A stretch of DNA of 64,000 nt from Roseibium litorale. Lineage in GTDB: Bacteria > Pseudomonadota > Alphaproteobacteria > Rhizobiales > Stappiaceae. The notes below the pieces were generated by a model that was not told where the DNA came from, made no database searches, and saw only the letters and a list, made by a program, of their open reading frames with translations. The DNA lies in the NCBI RefSeq assembly GCF_014842915.1, contig NZ_JACYXI010000009.1:124001-188000 (forward strand), read 5' to 3'. The translations under genes and the position numbers were made by a program. Below are positions 10,395-19,201 of this stretch, one piece after another (positions within the stretch are counted from its first letter, which is position 1; every line of letters starts with the position of its first letter).

Positions 10395-10985
10395 TCAGAC
10401 GGGAATGGTGCGGATGTTCAAAGGGGCAAGATACTGGTCGACCAGCTCGATCACCTCAGGAGCTGCCTGAACCGCCCGGGGATAGATGGGCGCTGCCCGG
10501 TCCGCCAGAACAGGCGCATGCCAGCCTCTTGTGGTTTCGATGAAATGGCGGATGCCCTCCTCGCCCCAGAAATCGTAGAAACCGAGAAGCACGCAATCAA
10601 TATAGCTTTGCAGGATCGGGTTGCTGCCGGACCCCCAATCCCGGTTCCCGGGCTTCGACTGGAACAGGAACATATCCTCCGGTCCAGGTTGCTCTTCCTG
10701 CTCGCACCGGAACTGCCCGCCGATCGCGGGCACTTTGTCGTACCGCTTTTCCCGCGCCTCAAGCGCCGGCAGCCTGTCTTCCGGCTCACGGACCAGAACG
10801 CCGCGGATCGTGACACCCGGCTTGGGGGCAACCGAAAGCGCGCAAATGCCGCGTCCGGAATCAGTCAGGCCAACGACGCGCCACTCGCGTATCCAGCCCT
10901 CAAGCCGTCCCGCCCGGACCGAGGCGCCCTCTCCCAGCGTTCTGGTGTTCACAAGTGATCCATAGCCAAAATAGGTAATGCTCAT
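10395..10985 (-). CDS. Gamma-glutamylcyclotransferase-like (AIG2-fold) protein
   Basis: A 196-residue protein opening with MSITYFGYGSLVNTRTL, the YGSL signature of the gamma-glutamylcyclotransferase / AIG2 fold. LEGWIREWRVVGLTDSG and a conserved Glu in LEAREKRYDKV, a position suited to the catalytic acid, follow. The true substrate is unknown; relatives act on gamma-glutamyl peptides or related amides. An ATG at 10985 is chosen; a GTG three codons upstream is possible. It ends seven bases from the convergent VIT gene. Confidence 0.75.
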   Translation of the reverse strand: MSITYFGYGSLVNTRTLGEGASVRAGRLEGWIREWRVVGLTDSGRGICALSVAPKPGVTIRGVLVREPEDRLPALEAREKRYDKVPAIGGQFRCEQEEQPGPEDMFLFQSKPGNRDWGSGSNPILQSYIDCVLLGFYDFWGEEGIRHFIETTRGWHAPVLADRAAPIYPRAVQAAPEVIELVDQYLAPLNIRTIPV

Positions 10986-11090
10986 GAGTTCCACGCACCT
11001 CGCACGCCCTGTGAATTGTGCAGATAACTGACCTGGATATGGCCGGAATCCGAATTTGATCTTAACGTTTTACCCTTACGGCTTAGCCCC

Positions 11091-12665
11091 ATGGCACAAT
11101 TGGCAAGCCAGCTCAGGAAGCCGCCAGACCACAACGACAATGGCGTTCTAATGACGACAAACTTCGAAAACGGATGGCCGGAAACGAACGGCCCGGCCGC
11201 CAGCGGCCGCATTACGGCACATGTTTACTGGCTCACAGTCCTGCTGATCGTCATTGCTGCGGCCTCTCTCGCCGTTGTGGGCTATCTCGCCTCCCGTTCC
11301 GCGGACCGCCAAGCCCTGAAGCACGAAGCCTATGTATTCGACAATGCGCTGCGTGACCACCAGCTGCTGACGGCCCGTGACCAGCTTACCGTTGCCCACT
11401 GGGACGATGCGGTGGAACATATCGTCAAAGGCGTGGAACCCGATTTCATCAAAAACGAATTCCTGAATGCCCTGTGGAATGACTTCGGCATCCACCGCAG
11501 TTTTCTGATCGGCCCAGGGGACGAGCTGCTGGCAAGCACCCGCGAACATCAAGCTGATTTCACACGGCGCGTTCTGGCTGAGGACGATCCGGTCCGCGCA
11601 TTGGCCGACAAGCTGCGCAAGCGGATCGCGGAAGGTCTTCCAGAGTTTCCGGCGGCGGCTGCCGCGGGAGCGGAGCTCGACAGCACGCTCAAGCTGGATG
11701 AGGTGGCCGATTTCGCTTTCGCCCGGATTGAGGGCCAGCCGATGCTTTTGAGCGCGGTGCAAATCCTTCCGGAGGAACGCCGCATTGATCTGAACAAATG
11801 GCCGGTCGTTATTCTGGTTGCCGCGAAGGCCATCGATCAAACCTTCCTCCAGCAGCTGACTGCTCCCCTGGACTTGATGGATATCGCGTTTCTGGATGGT
11901 CAGGCGCCTGAAGGCAAAAAGGCCCGGCGGGAACTGATGGACCATCATGGGGATGTGGTCGGCACCTTCACCTGGCATCCGGAGCGCCCGGGCTTGCAGA
12001 TCTGGAAGCTGATCCTGCCGGTCGCAATCGGCCTGTGTCTTCTCCTGTCAGCCGCAGCCTTGCTCATTTCCCGCAAGATTGTCCGGTTGACCCGGTCTCT
12101 GGAACGCAGTGAGGCCATCAATCACTTCAACGCCCGCCACGACCCGCTGACGGGCTGCCGCAACCGTCTCGCATTCAGCGAAATTCTGGAAGCAGCCTGT
12201 TCCGGCCTGCCCGGAACACCCTTCGCGCTGATCGCGTGTGACCTCGACAACTTCAAGTCAATCAACGACACCAGCGGCCACGCGGCAGGCGACGAGGTTC
12301 TCAAGACCATCGCCCGCCGGCTGCGGCAAATCGTCGAACCTGCCGGATATGTTGGACGTATCGGAGGAGACGAATTTCTGATTGTCGTCTCGCTGGGTGA
12401 TGGTTCTCATGAACTTGAGCAGATTGCCGAACAGATCCTTGCAGAAGCCCATGTCCCGGTTGAGCTGGAAACAGGTGAAAGCTTCAAGGCCGGGATGTCA
12501 CTCGGCATTGCGAGGGCGCCAGACTGCGGACACCATGGAACGGATCTGCTGCGCGCCGCCGACGTAGCCCTTTACAAGGCCAAGCAAACAGGCAGAAACC
12601 GGGCCTGCTTCGCTGATCATCTGCCGGTAAAGCCCTCCCTCAAACAGTCTCTAATCAGCGGATAA
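11091..12665 (+). CDS. Membrane diguanylate cyclase with CHASE4-like sensor (copy 1)
   Basis: A 524-residue protein. One membrane segment (residues about 45-65) leads to a periplasmic domain (about 66-300) with the CHASE4-like stretch HWDDAVEHIVKG. A second membrane segment (about 305-328) is followed by a short linker and a GGDEF domain (about 350-510). Substrate and metal residues are intact: DPLTGCRNRLAF, CDLDNFKSINDTSGHAAGD, and RIGGDEF. No RxxD product-inhibition site stands before GGDEF (the residues there are EPAG). It should make cyclic di-GMP in response to a periplasmic signal. The start lacks a strong Shine-Dalgarno; ATG at 11151 is an alternative. Confidence 0.87.
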   Translation: MAQLASQLRKPPDHNDNGVLMTTNFENGWPETNGPAASGRITAHVYWLTVLLIVIAAASLAVVGYLASRSADRQALKHEAYVFDNALRDHQLLTARDQLTVAHWDDAVEHIVKGVEPDFIKNEFLNALWNDFGIHRSFLIGPGDELLASTREHQADFTRRVLAEDDPVRALADKLRKRIAEGLPEFPAAAAAGAELDSTLKLDEVADFAFARIEGQPMLLSAVQILPEERRIDLNKWPVVILVAAKAIDQTFLQQLTAPLDLMDIAFLDGQAPEGKKARRELMDHHGDVVGTFTWHPERPGLQIWKLILPVAIGLCLLLSAAALLISRKIVRLTRSLERSEAINHFNARHDPLTGCRNRLAFSEILEAACSGLPGTPFALIACDLDNFKSINDTSGHAAGDEVLKTIARRLRQIVEPAGYVGRIGGDEFLIVVSLGDGSHELEQIAEQILAEAHVPVELETGESFKAGMSLGIARAPDCGHHGTDLLRAADVALYKAKQTGRNRACFADHLPVKPSLKQSLISG

Positions 12666-12676
12666 GGGGGAAAAGC

Positions 12677-12742
12677 GGTCACTCTCAGCCTATAATACGG
12701 GGTCGCAGAAGCGCCACCAAGAGGCAATCAAGGAGAGTGACC
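12677..12742. repeat. Ten-base perfect inverted repeat between the two diguanylate cyclase genes
   Basis: GGTCACTCTC (12677-12686) is mirrored by GAGAGTGACC (12733-12742) with 46 bases between, and a TATAAT-like hexamer lies at 12690. This could be an operator pair or a folded leader of the downstream gene. Confidence 0.5.
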
Positions 12743-12851
12743 TCAAACAAAATACCCGTTTTTTCAAAATTGCGCACGTTTTTTAGAGCGTGTCAGGGCA
12801 GTTTGGAGCCAGCGGCGGGATTATCGGAACGCGATCTGATACTTCTGCCAA

Positions 12852-14648
12852 GTGACCGTTTTTCGCGGCCACTCGCGACGTAAAATTAACCCCGCCAGCC
12901 TATTCTGGCGGGGGATAGTGAAGACACGAATTTTCAGGAACTTCCTTTTGCGCACCGGAGACGCCCGACGGAAACAAAAGCAGGACAGCGGCGCCTCCCG
13001 GACTCATATTCCGCGCCTCGCGTTCTTGCTCGCAAGCCTTCTGATTGCCGTCACGTCCGCTTCCCTGGTTTTTGTCGGTTACGTGGCCTCCAAAGCCTCC
13101 TTTACCCAGGCGATCCAGAGCGAGCACAGACTGTTCGCAAACACGCTCAGCGACCGGACAAAAATGGTGGCCCGCGAAGCGCTGCCGGTTGCCCGGTCGG
13201 ATGAGTCCGTGGCCAATATCGTTCTCAGCTTCAACACCGACTACGTCCGGGACCAGCTTGGCAAGCTGTGGTCAAGACACGGGCACAACAGAAGTTTCCT
13301 GGTCTCCAGCACCAACAAGATCATGGCCGAATCCTTCGAGGGATACACGCATTTCGGAGAGCATCCCCTAAGCGACCTGCCCTCTCTCATGCCGCTGATG
13401 AATGCCGCGAGAAATCTCTTCGAGCAGAACCGTGTCCGGGTCCCTGGCGGCTACAGCCACAGGGATATTCGTGATCTGGACCTGTCTAAATATGCCTCCA
13501 TTGGCCTCGTCATTCTCGACCATAAGCCAGCCATTGTCGGCGCTTTGCCCCTAATGCCGGATCTGGAGAGGGTGCAATTGCCGGATGAGAATGCGGTCTT
13601 TCTGCTGACGGTCCGTTTTCTCGACGCGGCCTTCATCCAGAACTTGAACGCACAGCTTGACTTCAAGGGGCTGTCTTTCCTTCCCGGCGCGGAGATGCCG
13701 GAGTGGGGTCCAAACCTTTTCCTCAAAGGAATGGACGGCACGCCCCTTGGATCTTTCGTCTGGCAGAGCGAGGCCCAAAGCAACAGCATCTGGCCAACAG
13801 TCATCCCTGTGATCCTGATGCTGGGAGCAACCCTGGCGGCACTCGCTCTTCTGATCGCCTGGCGGATCGGACGGCTGACGAATTCCCTTCACGCCAGCGA
13901 AAAACAGAACCGCTATCTGGCCCTGCACGACACTCTGACAGGTCTTCCCAACCGGCTCTACTTCAACCGGCTTATGGCAGCGTCCCTCAAGGCGCTCCCG
14001 GGCAAGCCCTTCGCAATCCTTCACTGCGACCTCGACCACTTCAAAGCGGTCAACGACACCTATGGCCACGCAGCCGGTGACCTCGTGATCCGCGAGGTTG
14101 CGCACAGAATGAAAGACATTCTCGGCCGGGCCGGAATTGTCTCGCGGGTCGGCGGGGACGAATTCATCGTTCTCGTCCGCAAGACCGTAATGCGCGCCAA
14201 GCTGGAAGCCCTGGCCGGGGCACTCATTCAGGCCACCGGCCTGAAGATCCGGATCTCGGAAGAGACGTCCGTGCAGGTCGGCCTGAGCGTGGGCATTGCC
14301 ATTGCAAGGTTCCACGGCCAGGATATGGAGGCGCTCCTCGCGGAAGCCGACAAGGCGCTTTACACGTCGAAGGAAGCCGGCCGCGGACTGCTTACCTTCT
14401 CCGAACCCGCTAAAGGGGACGAGTTGCGAGGGGAAGACCTGGCAACGGAAGTGCTCCGGCGCGCGGCAGGCAAGGCCCCTGCGCAAACGGACCGGCCCAA
14501 GGCGCCCAAGCCCCTCAACGCCGAGCTGGAGACCGAGAGCGAGACAGATGGCGCACCCTCTTCTGAGACCGGCAAGTCCGGGACTGATGAGCCGGGCGTT
14601 GGCAAGTCAGGCGTTGGCAAGCCCTCAGCAAGCCGGAAGGCCGCCTGA
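12852..14648 (+). CDS. Membrane diguanylate cyclase with CHASE4-like sensor (copy 2)
   Basis: A 598-residue paralogue of the preceding gene with the same layout: membrane segment (about 57-80), periplasmic sensor (about 80-320), second membrane segment (about 322-345), and GGDEF domain (about 365-520). The GGDEF motif is intact (SRVGGDEF), as are DTLTGLPNRLYF and CDLDHFKAVNDTYGHAAGD. A tail of about 75 residues, rich in Pro, Glu, Gly and Ser with a short repeat (GVGKSGVGK), follows the catalytic domain and is absent from copy 1. A GTG at 12918 with GGGGG upstream is a credible alternative start that removes 22 residues. Confidence 0.86.
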   Translation: MTVFRGHSRRKINPASLFWRGIVKTRIFRNFLLRTGDARRKQKQDSGASRTHIPRLAFLLASLLIAVTSASLVFVGYVASKASFTQAIQSEHRLFANTLSDRTKMVAREALPVARSDESVANIVLSFNTDYVRDQLGKLWSRHGHNRSFLVSSTNKIMAESFEGYTHFGEHPLSDLPSLMPLMNAARNLFEQNRVRVPGGYSHRDIRDLDLSKYASIGLVILDHKPAIVGALPLMPDLERVQLPDENAVFLLTVRFLDAAFIQNLNAQLDFKGLSFLPGAEMPEWGPNLFLKGMDGTPLGSFVWQSEAQSNSIWPTVIPVILMLGATLAALALLIAWRIGRLTNSLHASEKQNRYLALHDTLTGLPNRLYFNRLMAASLKALPGKPFAILHCDLDHFKAVNDTYGHAAGDLVIREVAHRMKDILGRAGIVSRVGGDEFIVLVRKTVMRAKLEALAGALIQATGLKIRISEETSVQVGLSVGIAIARFHGQDMEALLAEADKALYTSKEAGRGLLTFSEPAKGDELRGEDLATEVLRRAAGKAPAQTDRPKAPKPLNAELETESETDGAPSSETGKSGTDEPGVGKSGVGKPSASRKAA

Positions 14649-14679
14649 CACCTGATCAAAGTAGCTCTTCAAACTGAAG

Positions 14680-14743
14680 CGGCCTCTGACAGGTGCTGCC
14701 AGAGGCCGTGATTGGCGTACAAGCCCCAGATGCCGATCTGGGG
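14680..14743. terminator. Two hairpins between convergent genes
   Basis: CGGCCTCTG (14680-14688) pairs with CAGAGGCCG (14700-14708), and CCCCAGAT (14724-14731) pairs with ATCTGGGG (14736-14743) around a four-base loop. They lie between the convergent GGDEF gene and gor. Neither has a U-tract, so termination is only likely, not certain. Confidence 0.5.
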
Positions 14744-14763
14744 ATGTGACCTGGGGACTGCGA

Positions 14764-16140
14764 TCAGGCGCGGATGCGGCGGCTCGGCTCGCGCATGGTC
14801 ACCAGCTCTTCCGCCGCCGTCGGATGAACCGCGATGGTGCGGTCAAAGTCGGCCTTGGTCGCGCCCATCTGCAAGGTTATGCCCAGGATCTGAGCCAGTT
14901 CGCCTGCATCCGGCCCCATGACGTGCACACCAAGAACCTTGTCCGTGTCGGCATTTACGATGATCTTCATCATCATCCGCTCATCCCGGCCGGCCAGAGT
15001 GTTCTTCATTGGCCGGAAGCGGGTCGAATAAATGTCGAGATTGGGGGAGACCTCCAGCGCCTGCTCTTCTGTAAGTCCAACCGTGCCAAGCTCCGGCTGT
15101 GAGAAGACGGCGGTCGCGATCAGGCTGTGATCCACGGTCCAGGGCTTGCCGCCAAAGGTGCTGTCAGCGAAGGCATGGCCCTCACGGATGGCAACCGGCG
15201 TCAGGGCTGCCCGGCCAGTAACGTCACCAACCGCATAGATGGAAGGAACAGAAGAGCGGGATTCGGCATCAACAATGATCTCGCCATTTGCCCGCATCTC
15301 CACACCGGCCTTGTCGAGGCCCAGACCCTTGGTATGCGCATCACGGCCAATCGCGTACATGACCTGATCCACCACCAGGGTGCGGCCCTGCTCGCTCGTT
15401 ACCTCAAGCTTGCCGTCATCCCGCTTGACGATCGCTGTCACCACATCTTCTGTGATGAGATTGATCCCCTTCTTGACGATCTCTTCCTGAACAGCCGAAC
15501 GAAGCTCGTTGTCGAACCCGCGCAAGATCGTGTCCCGGCGGTACATCAGATGGGTTTCAGCGCCCATGCCATTGAAGATGCCCGCAAACTCGACCGCGAT
15601 ATAGCCGCCGCCGAGCACCAGGACACTGCCGGGAAGCTCTTCCAGCTGAAAGGCCTCGTTCGAGGTGATGGCGTGCTCATGACCCGGGATTGCCGTGTCC
15701 ACGTTCGGAGAGGCGCCAACCGCAATCAGGATCGTCCTGGCAGTGATCGTCTGGCGGGTCGATAGCAGGCGGACGGTATGCGCGTCCTCGACCACAGCGC
15801 GGGTATCGAAGGTTTCCACATTGTGGCGCTCAAGGTTGGTGCGGTAGATGCCTTCGAGGCGCTCGATCTCCTTATCCTTGGCTGCCATCAGGGTCTGCCA
15901 GGAAAAGGTCCGCTCGCCAACGCTCCAGCCAAAGCCTTCCGCATCCTCGAACGCCTCAGAAAACTGGGAGGCATAGACAAACAGCTTCTTGGGAACACAG
16001 CCACGGATGACACAGGTCCCGCCATAGCGGTACTCCTCTGCAATTGCGACCTTGGCGCCGTGAGAGGCTGCTATGCGGGCTGCCCGCACGCCGCCGGACC
16101 CTGCACCGATCACAAACAGGTCGTAATCAAACTCGCTCAT
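14764..16140 (-). CDS. gor: Glutathione-disulfide reductase
   Basis: A 458-residue FAD enzyme that reduces oxidised glutathione with NADPH. The FAD-binding GAGSGGVRAAR, the redox-active disulfide GGTCVIRGCVPKK, the NAD(P)-binding GGGYIAVEFAGIF, the second FAD motif YAVGDVTGRAALTPVA and the active-site His in VHPTAAEELVT are all visible. The ATG at 16140 is preceded by GGAAGGGAA and gives the canonical N-terminus (MSEFDYDLFVIGAGSGG); the frame extends further upstream without family similarity. It is the last gene of a leftward block with rpiA and a DUF2059 gene, though a terminator stands between. Confidence 0.95.
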   Translation of the reverse strand: MSEFDYDLFVIGAGSGGVRAARIAASHGAKVAIAEEYRYGGTCVIRGCVPKKLFVYASQFSEAFEDAEGFGWSVGERTFSWQTLMAAKDKEIERLEGIYRTNLERHNVETFDTRAVVEDAHTVRLLSTRQTITARTILIAVGASPNVDTAIPGHEHAITSNEAFQLEELPGSVLVLGGGYIAVEFAGIFNGMGAETHLMYRRDTILRGFDNELRSAVQEEIVKKGINLITEDVVTAIVKRDDGKLEVTSEQGRTLVVDQVMYAIGRDAHTKGLGLDKAGVEMRANGEIIVDAESRSSVPSIYAVGDVTGRAALTPVAIREGHAFADSTFGGKPWTVDHSLIATAVFSQPELGTVGLTEEQALEVSPNLDIYSTRFRPMKNTLAGRDERMMMKIIVNADTDKVLGVHVMGPDAGELAQILGITLQMGATKADFDRTIAVHPTAAEELVTMREPSRRIRA

Positions 16141-16260
16141 CCTATTCCCTTCCAATCCCCGGGCCTGCCGCTGGCCGCCTGCCACTCTGCCTGGCGGCAA
16201 AAAAGCTCTCCGCGGCCATGCCACAACTGTCTTCTGGGCCGTTTGTGGGTCTGCCCAGAC

Positions 16261-16289
16261 AAAAAAACAAGGCCGCAAAGCGGCCTTGT
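16261..16289 (-). terminator. Rho-independent terminator after the DUF2059 gene
   Basis: A ten-base-pair stem (ACAAGGCCGC with GCGGCCTTGT, three-base loop) is followed on the minus strand by seven T residues. It separates the rpiA-DUF2059 transcript from gor. Confidence 0.85.
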
Positions 16290-16337
16290 CCTTCATTCTC
16301 AGTCACGAGCCGGTGAATTTCCCGGCAGCTCTGTCAC

Positions 16338-16871
16338 TTACTGCTTCGGAGCTTCGGCAGCTGCTGCGGCAGCGCGCTTGTCCAGTTCTTCACGGACCAT
16401 TGCGACCAGCTCGCTGGAGATCTGATCCTGCCACTGACGGGCAGCACCAATGGCCAGAGCCGTGATGGTCGGCCCGTTGTCGGTCAGCTTGGAACCGAGC
16501 GGAGAGTTATAGAATTCGACCAGCTGCTTCAGCTCGTCCTCGGTGAAACGGCGGGCCCAGATTTCATAGATGGTCTTGTTCAGCTCCGCACGTTTGGCGG
16601 CCAGCTTCAGGGCAACCTCAGAGGTGACATCAACAATTTCCTGGGTCCGGGCCGGATCAGACTGCACGAACAGCGTACGGGTCTGCTCAGCCAGCAGCGG
16701 CAGAATATCGTCAAAGGAGCTCAGGGCCTTGGTCGCGGTCACGACTTCCTTCGCAGCCGCCAGATGGCTTTCGGTGAACTCTCCATCCTGCGCATAGACC
16801 GGGGCGGCAGCCAGAGCAAACATCACGGCGCCAAAGGCTGCAGAGGCGGAAAAAACGGACTTAATTTTCAT
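16338..16871 (-). CDS. DUF2059 domain protein, periplasmic
   Basis: A 177-residue exported protein. The signal peptide (MKIKSVFSASAAFGAVMFALA, cleaved near VYA-QD) has GGAG eight bases before the ATG. The mature part contains the DUF2059 helices with the conserved ARRFTEDELKQLVEFYNSPLGSK-type block (residues about 114-136), which many proteobacterial homologues share. Function is unknown. Its position between rpiA and gor is, as I recall, widely conserved in alphaproteobacteria. It ends in an Ala/Glu-rich tail. Confidence 0.85.
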   Translation of the reverse strand: MKIKSVFSASAAFGAVMFALAAAPVYAQDGEFTESHLAAAKEVVTATKALSSFDDILPLLAEQTRTLFVQSDPARTQEIVDVTSEVALKLAAKRAELNKTIYEIWARRFTEDELKQLVEFYNSPLGSKLTDNGPTITALAIGAARQWQDQISSELVAMVREELDKRAAAAAAEAPKQ

Positions 16872-16923
16872 ATTCGAACTCCAATAAGGCCAGGCGGGCC
16901 GCCCTGCCAAAAATCTCAAGAAC

Positions 16924-17619
16924 TCAACGTGCAGGCTCGACCGTCGTCACGCCCTGTTTGCCAGCCACATAGGCTTTTGCTGCCAGACCGAGGAACAGAC
17001 CATGCTCCACGACACCCGGGATCGCAACCAGGTCGTTCGCCAGCCGGGATGCATCCGCAATCCGGCCGAGATGAGCGTCGAGGATGTAATGTCCGCCATC
17101 TGTGACAAAAGGATGGTCAGAGCCGCCCCGAAGAACAAGTTTTCCCTGCAATCCATTGCGGGCGAAGCAGGCTTCCACAGCCTTGATCGTCGCACCAAGG
17201 CCGAACGGATTGACTTCGATCGGGAGCGGAAACGCGCCGAGCGTATCAACCAGCTTGGACTCGTCTGCGATCACGATCATGCTCTTGGAGGCTGCTGCGA
17301 CGATCTTCTCGCGAAGGAGCGCTCCGCCGCCGCCCTTGACCAGGGTCAGGGCAGGATCAATCTCATCAGCGCCGTCAATGGTCAGGTCCAGCTCGGGAAG
17401 CTCTTCCAGGGTCGCCAGCTTGATGCCTTCGGCTTCCGCCAGCTCACGGGTGCGCTCAGAGGTCGGGACCCCGACCACATCCAGTCCGGCCCGGACGCGT
17501 GCGCCCAGGGCGCGGACGAAATGCTCAGCTGTTGAACCGGTTCCGATCCCCAGCTTCATTCCCGGTTTCACGTCTTCTGCGGCGCGTTCCGCCGCAAGCC
17601 GCTTAAAGTCGTCGCTCAT
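16924..17619 (-). CDS. rpiA: Ribose-5-phosphate isomerase A
   Basis: A 231-residue RpiA, interconverting ribose 5-phosphate and ribulose 5-phosphate in the pentose phosphate pathway. Signature blocks: [15 protein letters not shown] (phosphate binding), [27 protein letters not shown] and IEVNPFG. Start chosen at the ATG at 17619 ([17 protein letters not shown]) with GAGG upstream; the frame stays open 31 codons further with a non-homologous sequence. It lies 52 bases before the DUF2059 start and probably shares its transcript. Confidence 0.95.
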   Translation of the reverse strand: MSDDFKRLAAERAAEDVKPGMKLGIGTGSTAEHFVRALGARVRAGLDVVGVPTSERTRELAEAEGIKLATLEELPELDLTIDGADEIDPALTLVKGGGGALLREKIVAAASKSMIVIADESKLVDTLGAFPLPIEVNPFGLGATIKAVEACFARNGLQGKLVLRGGSDHPFVTDGGHYILDAHLGRIADASRLANDLVAIPGVVEHGLFLGLAAKAYVAGKQGVTTVEPAR

Positions 17620-18040
17620 CGCGCCTCGTCTTTCCTCAGCCCTGCCTGCCTCAGCCCTGACCGGTCCAACTAACCCGGCGCCTGGCACCAGGCTCCCCGG
17701 CAAAACGGCCACTCTGCCGGGTATTCCACCGGCACATCATTGCGTTGATCCGGCCCTACGGACCAGAGCCGCTGATTAGCACGGCTTGGAGGTTCAGGCC
17801 AAGACCCGCGCGCGACAAATACCCCGGGACCACTCTGCGGAAATATTGGTTTGCCGGGGACCTGAGTTCAGGCGGTTTCCAACGTGACAAGCACCGTAGT
17901 GCCGTTTGGTCAGCCCCCTTAACGTGCTTGTTAAACTGACCAGACAAAGAGCACCGGTACAGGCCTGCTGCCGGCCATATCCGCCTGACCAGCAGAAGGT
18001 CTGCCCCTCTGCATCTTGCCTGCGGGGTCTGCCGCAGCTA
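17620..18040. other. Divergent intergenic region between rpiA and gph
   Basis: About 420 bases without a convincing gene. Overlapping short frames occur on both strands but match nothing I recognise and lack ribosome sites. It must contain the divergent promoters of rpiA and gph. Confidence 0.5.
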
Positions 18041-18074
18041 GGATTCCCGCACCACTTTCCAAGCGCAGGAATCC
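18041..18074 (+). promoter_or_regulatory. Inverted repeat covering the gph ribosome binding site
   Basis: GGATTCCCGC (18041-18050) and GCAGGAATCC (18065-18074) match at nine of ten positions as an inverted repeat. The right arm contains the AGGA that should bind the ribosome for the ATG at 18078. A hairpin would hide it, so translational control is possible but unproven. Confidence 0.4.
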
Positions 18075-18077
18075 CCA

Positions 18078-18752
18078 ATGTCCGTACTGGTTTTCGATCT
18101 CGACGGCACGCTCGTGTCATCGATGGACGATCTGACTGCGACCCTGAACGCCGTGCTGACCCGGGCGGGCTACAGGGCCATCGCACCCGAATCCGTCCGC
18201 ACCATGGTCGGACACGGCGCCAAGGTGCTGCTGCAACGCGGGCTCAACGCCAATGGCGTCACCTGGACGGAAGAGAGCCTGGCGCCGCTCTATGATGACT
18301 TTCTGGATTATTACGAAGCCAATATCGCGGTTCACACCCGCCCCTTCCCAGGTGTGATCGACGCTCTGGAAACCTTCCGCTCCGAAGGCTGGAAGCTGGC
18401 CGTCTGCACCAACAAGGTGGAGCGCCTGACCCTCCCTCTCATGGACGCCCTCGATCTGACGCGGCATTTCGATGCGATTGTCGGCGGAGACACCTTCGCC
18501 AGGCCCAAGCCGGATGCCGCACCCGTTCTCGGCGCCATTGCCCGCGCCGGCGGCAGCGCCGGAGGTTCCATCATGGTCGGCGATTCCGTGACCGACATTG
18601 ACGCTGCCAGAGCCGCCGGTATTCCGGTCGTCGCCGTCGATTTCGGCTACACGCCCGTGCCTGTGACGGAACTTGGCCCGGACATCGTCATCTCCCATTT
18701 CGAGGAGCTTCCCGGCGCGGTCTCCCGGCTCCGCAAGCCGCAGCCTGTGTGA
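18078..18752 (+). CDS. gph: Phosphoglycolate phosphatase (HAD superfamily)
   Basis: A 224-residue HAD hydrolase that removes phosphate from 2-phosphoglycolate arising from DNA repair or photorespiratory-type side reactions. Motif I is LVFDLDGTLVSS (nucleophile and acid/base Asp), followed by an alpha-helical cap, motif II VCTNK, Lys in ARPKPDAAP and motif IV MVGDSVTDIDAARAAG. Length and order are typical of Gph. It is divergent from rpiA. Other HAD sugar phosphatases look alike, so substrate is inferred from similarity and neighbourhood. Confidence 0.88.
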   Translation: MSVLVFDLDGTLVSSMDDLTATLNAVLTRAGYRAIAPESVRTMVGHGAKVLLQRGLNANGVTWTEESLAPLYDDFLDYYEANIAVHTRPFPGVIDALETFRSEGWKLAVCTNKVERLTLPLMDALDLTRHFDAIVGGDTFARPKPDAAPVLGAIARAGGSAGGSIMVGDSVTDIDAARAAGIPVVAVDFGYTPVPVTELGPDIVISHFEELPGAVSRLRKPQPV

Positions 18753-18872
18753 GGGCACTCTTCTCCGGCGGGGTTATCCACGCCCCACCGGTTTTGACCA
18801 TGAGGGCCTTGCATAACCCCGGCCAATCCAGTACATGACCGCAACCAGCCGGACGGACCACCGTCGAGGCGC

Positions 18873-18947
18873 GGGCGATTAGCTCAGCGGGAGAGCACTC
18901 CCTTCACACGGGAGGGGTCACTGGTTCAATCCCAGTATCGCCCACCA
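18873..18947 (+). tRNA. tRNA-Val (CAC)
   Basis: A 75-base cloverleaf with seven-base acceptor stem GGGCGAT / ATCGCCC, D-arm AGCTCAGCGGGAGAGC, anticodon stem CTCCC/GGGAG enclosing the loop TTCACAC (anticodon CAC, bases 18905-18907), T-arm with GGTTCAATCCC and an encoded CCA end. CAC reads GTG, valine. The GC content falls soon after the gene, which suits tRNA-targeted acquisition of the glycan cluster that follows. Confidence 0.96.
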
Positions 18948-19201
18948 TTTCTTCAGAAAAAAATAAGCAAAGGCGGCATTTGCGACCGGTTTTAGCTGTG
19001 ATCAGCGGCAAGCCCGTGCAAGCCCCCGCCTCTTCGGCCTCCGCGCCCGAGACAATAGCTATTTTTGATTGGCCGCAGTTTATTCAGAAAAGCGTTCTCC
19101 ACTAGAAAACTAGTAAAACACCGATACAATTCATTGATCTAACCAATCAGAAAATGAATATTTCAATTATCGAACGTAAAACTACTCTCATGGAGGGAAT
19201 T

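Noticed and set aside
12666-12851. Transposon end suggested by the ten-base inverted repeat
   Set aside because: There is no transposase and no flanking target duplication, and the 66-base span is too short for an element.
18948-19201. Integrase remnant or attachment repeat after tRNA-Val
   Set aside because: No tyrosine-recombinase motif and no copy of the tRNA 3' end was found near the far edge of the AT-rich cluster.
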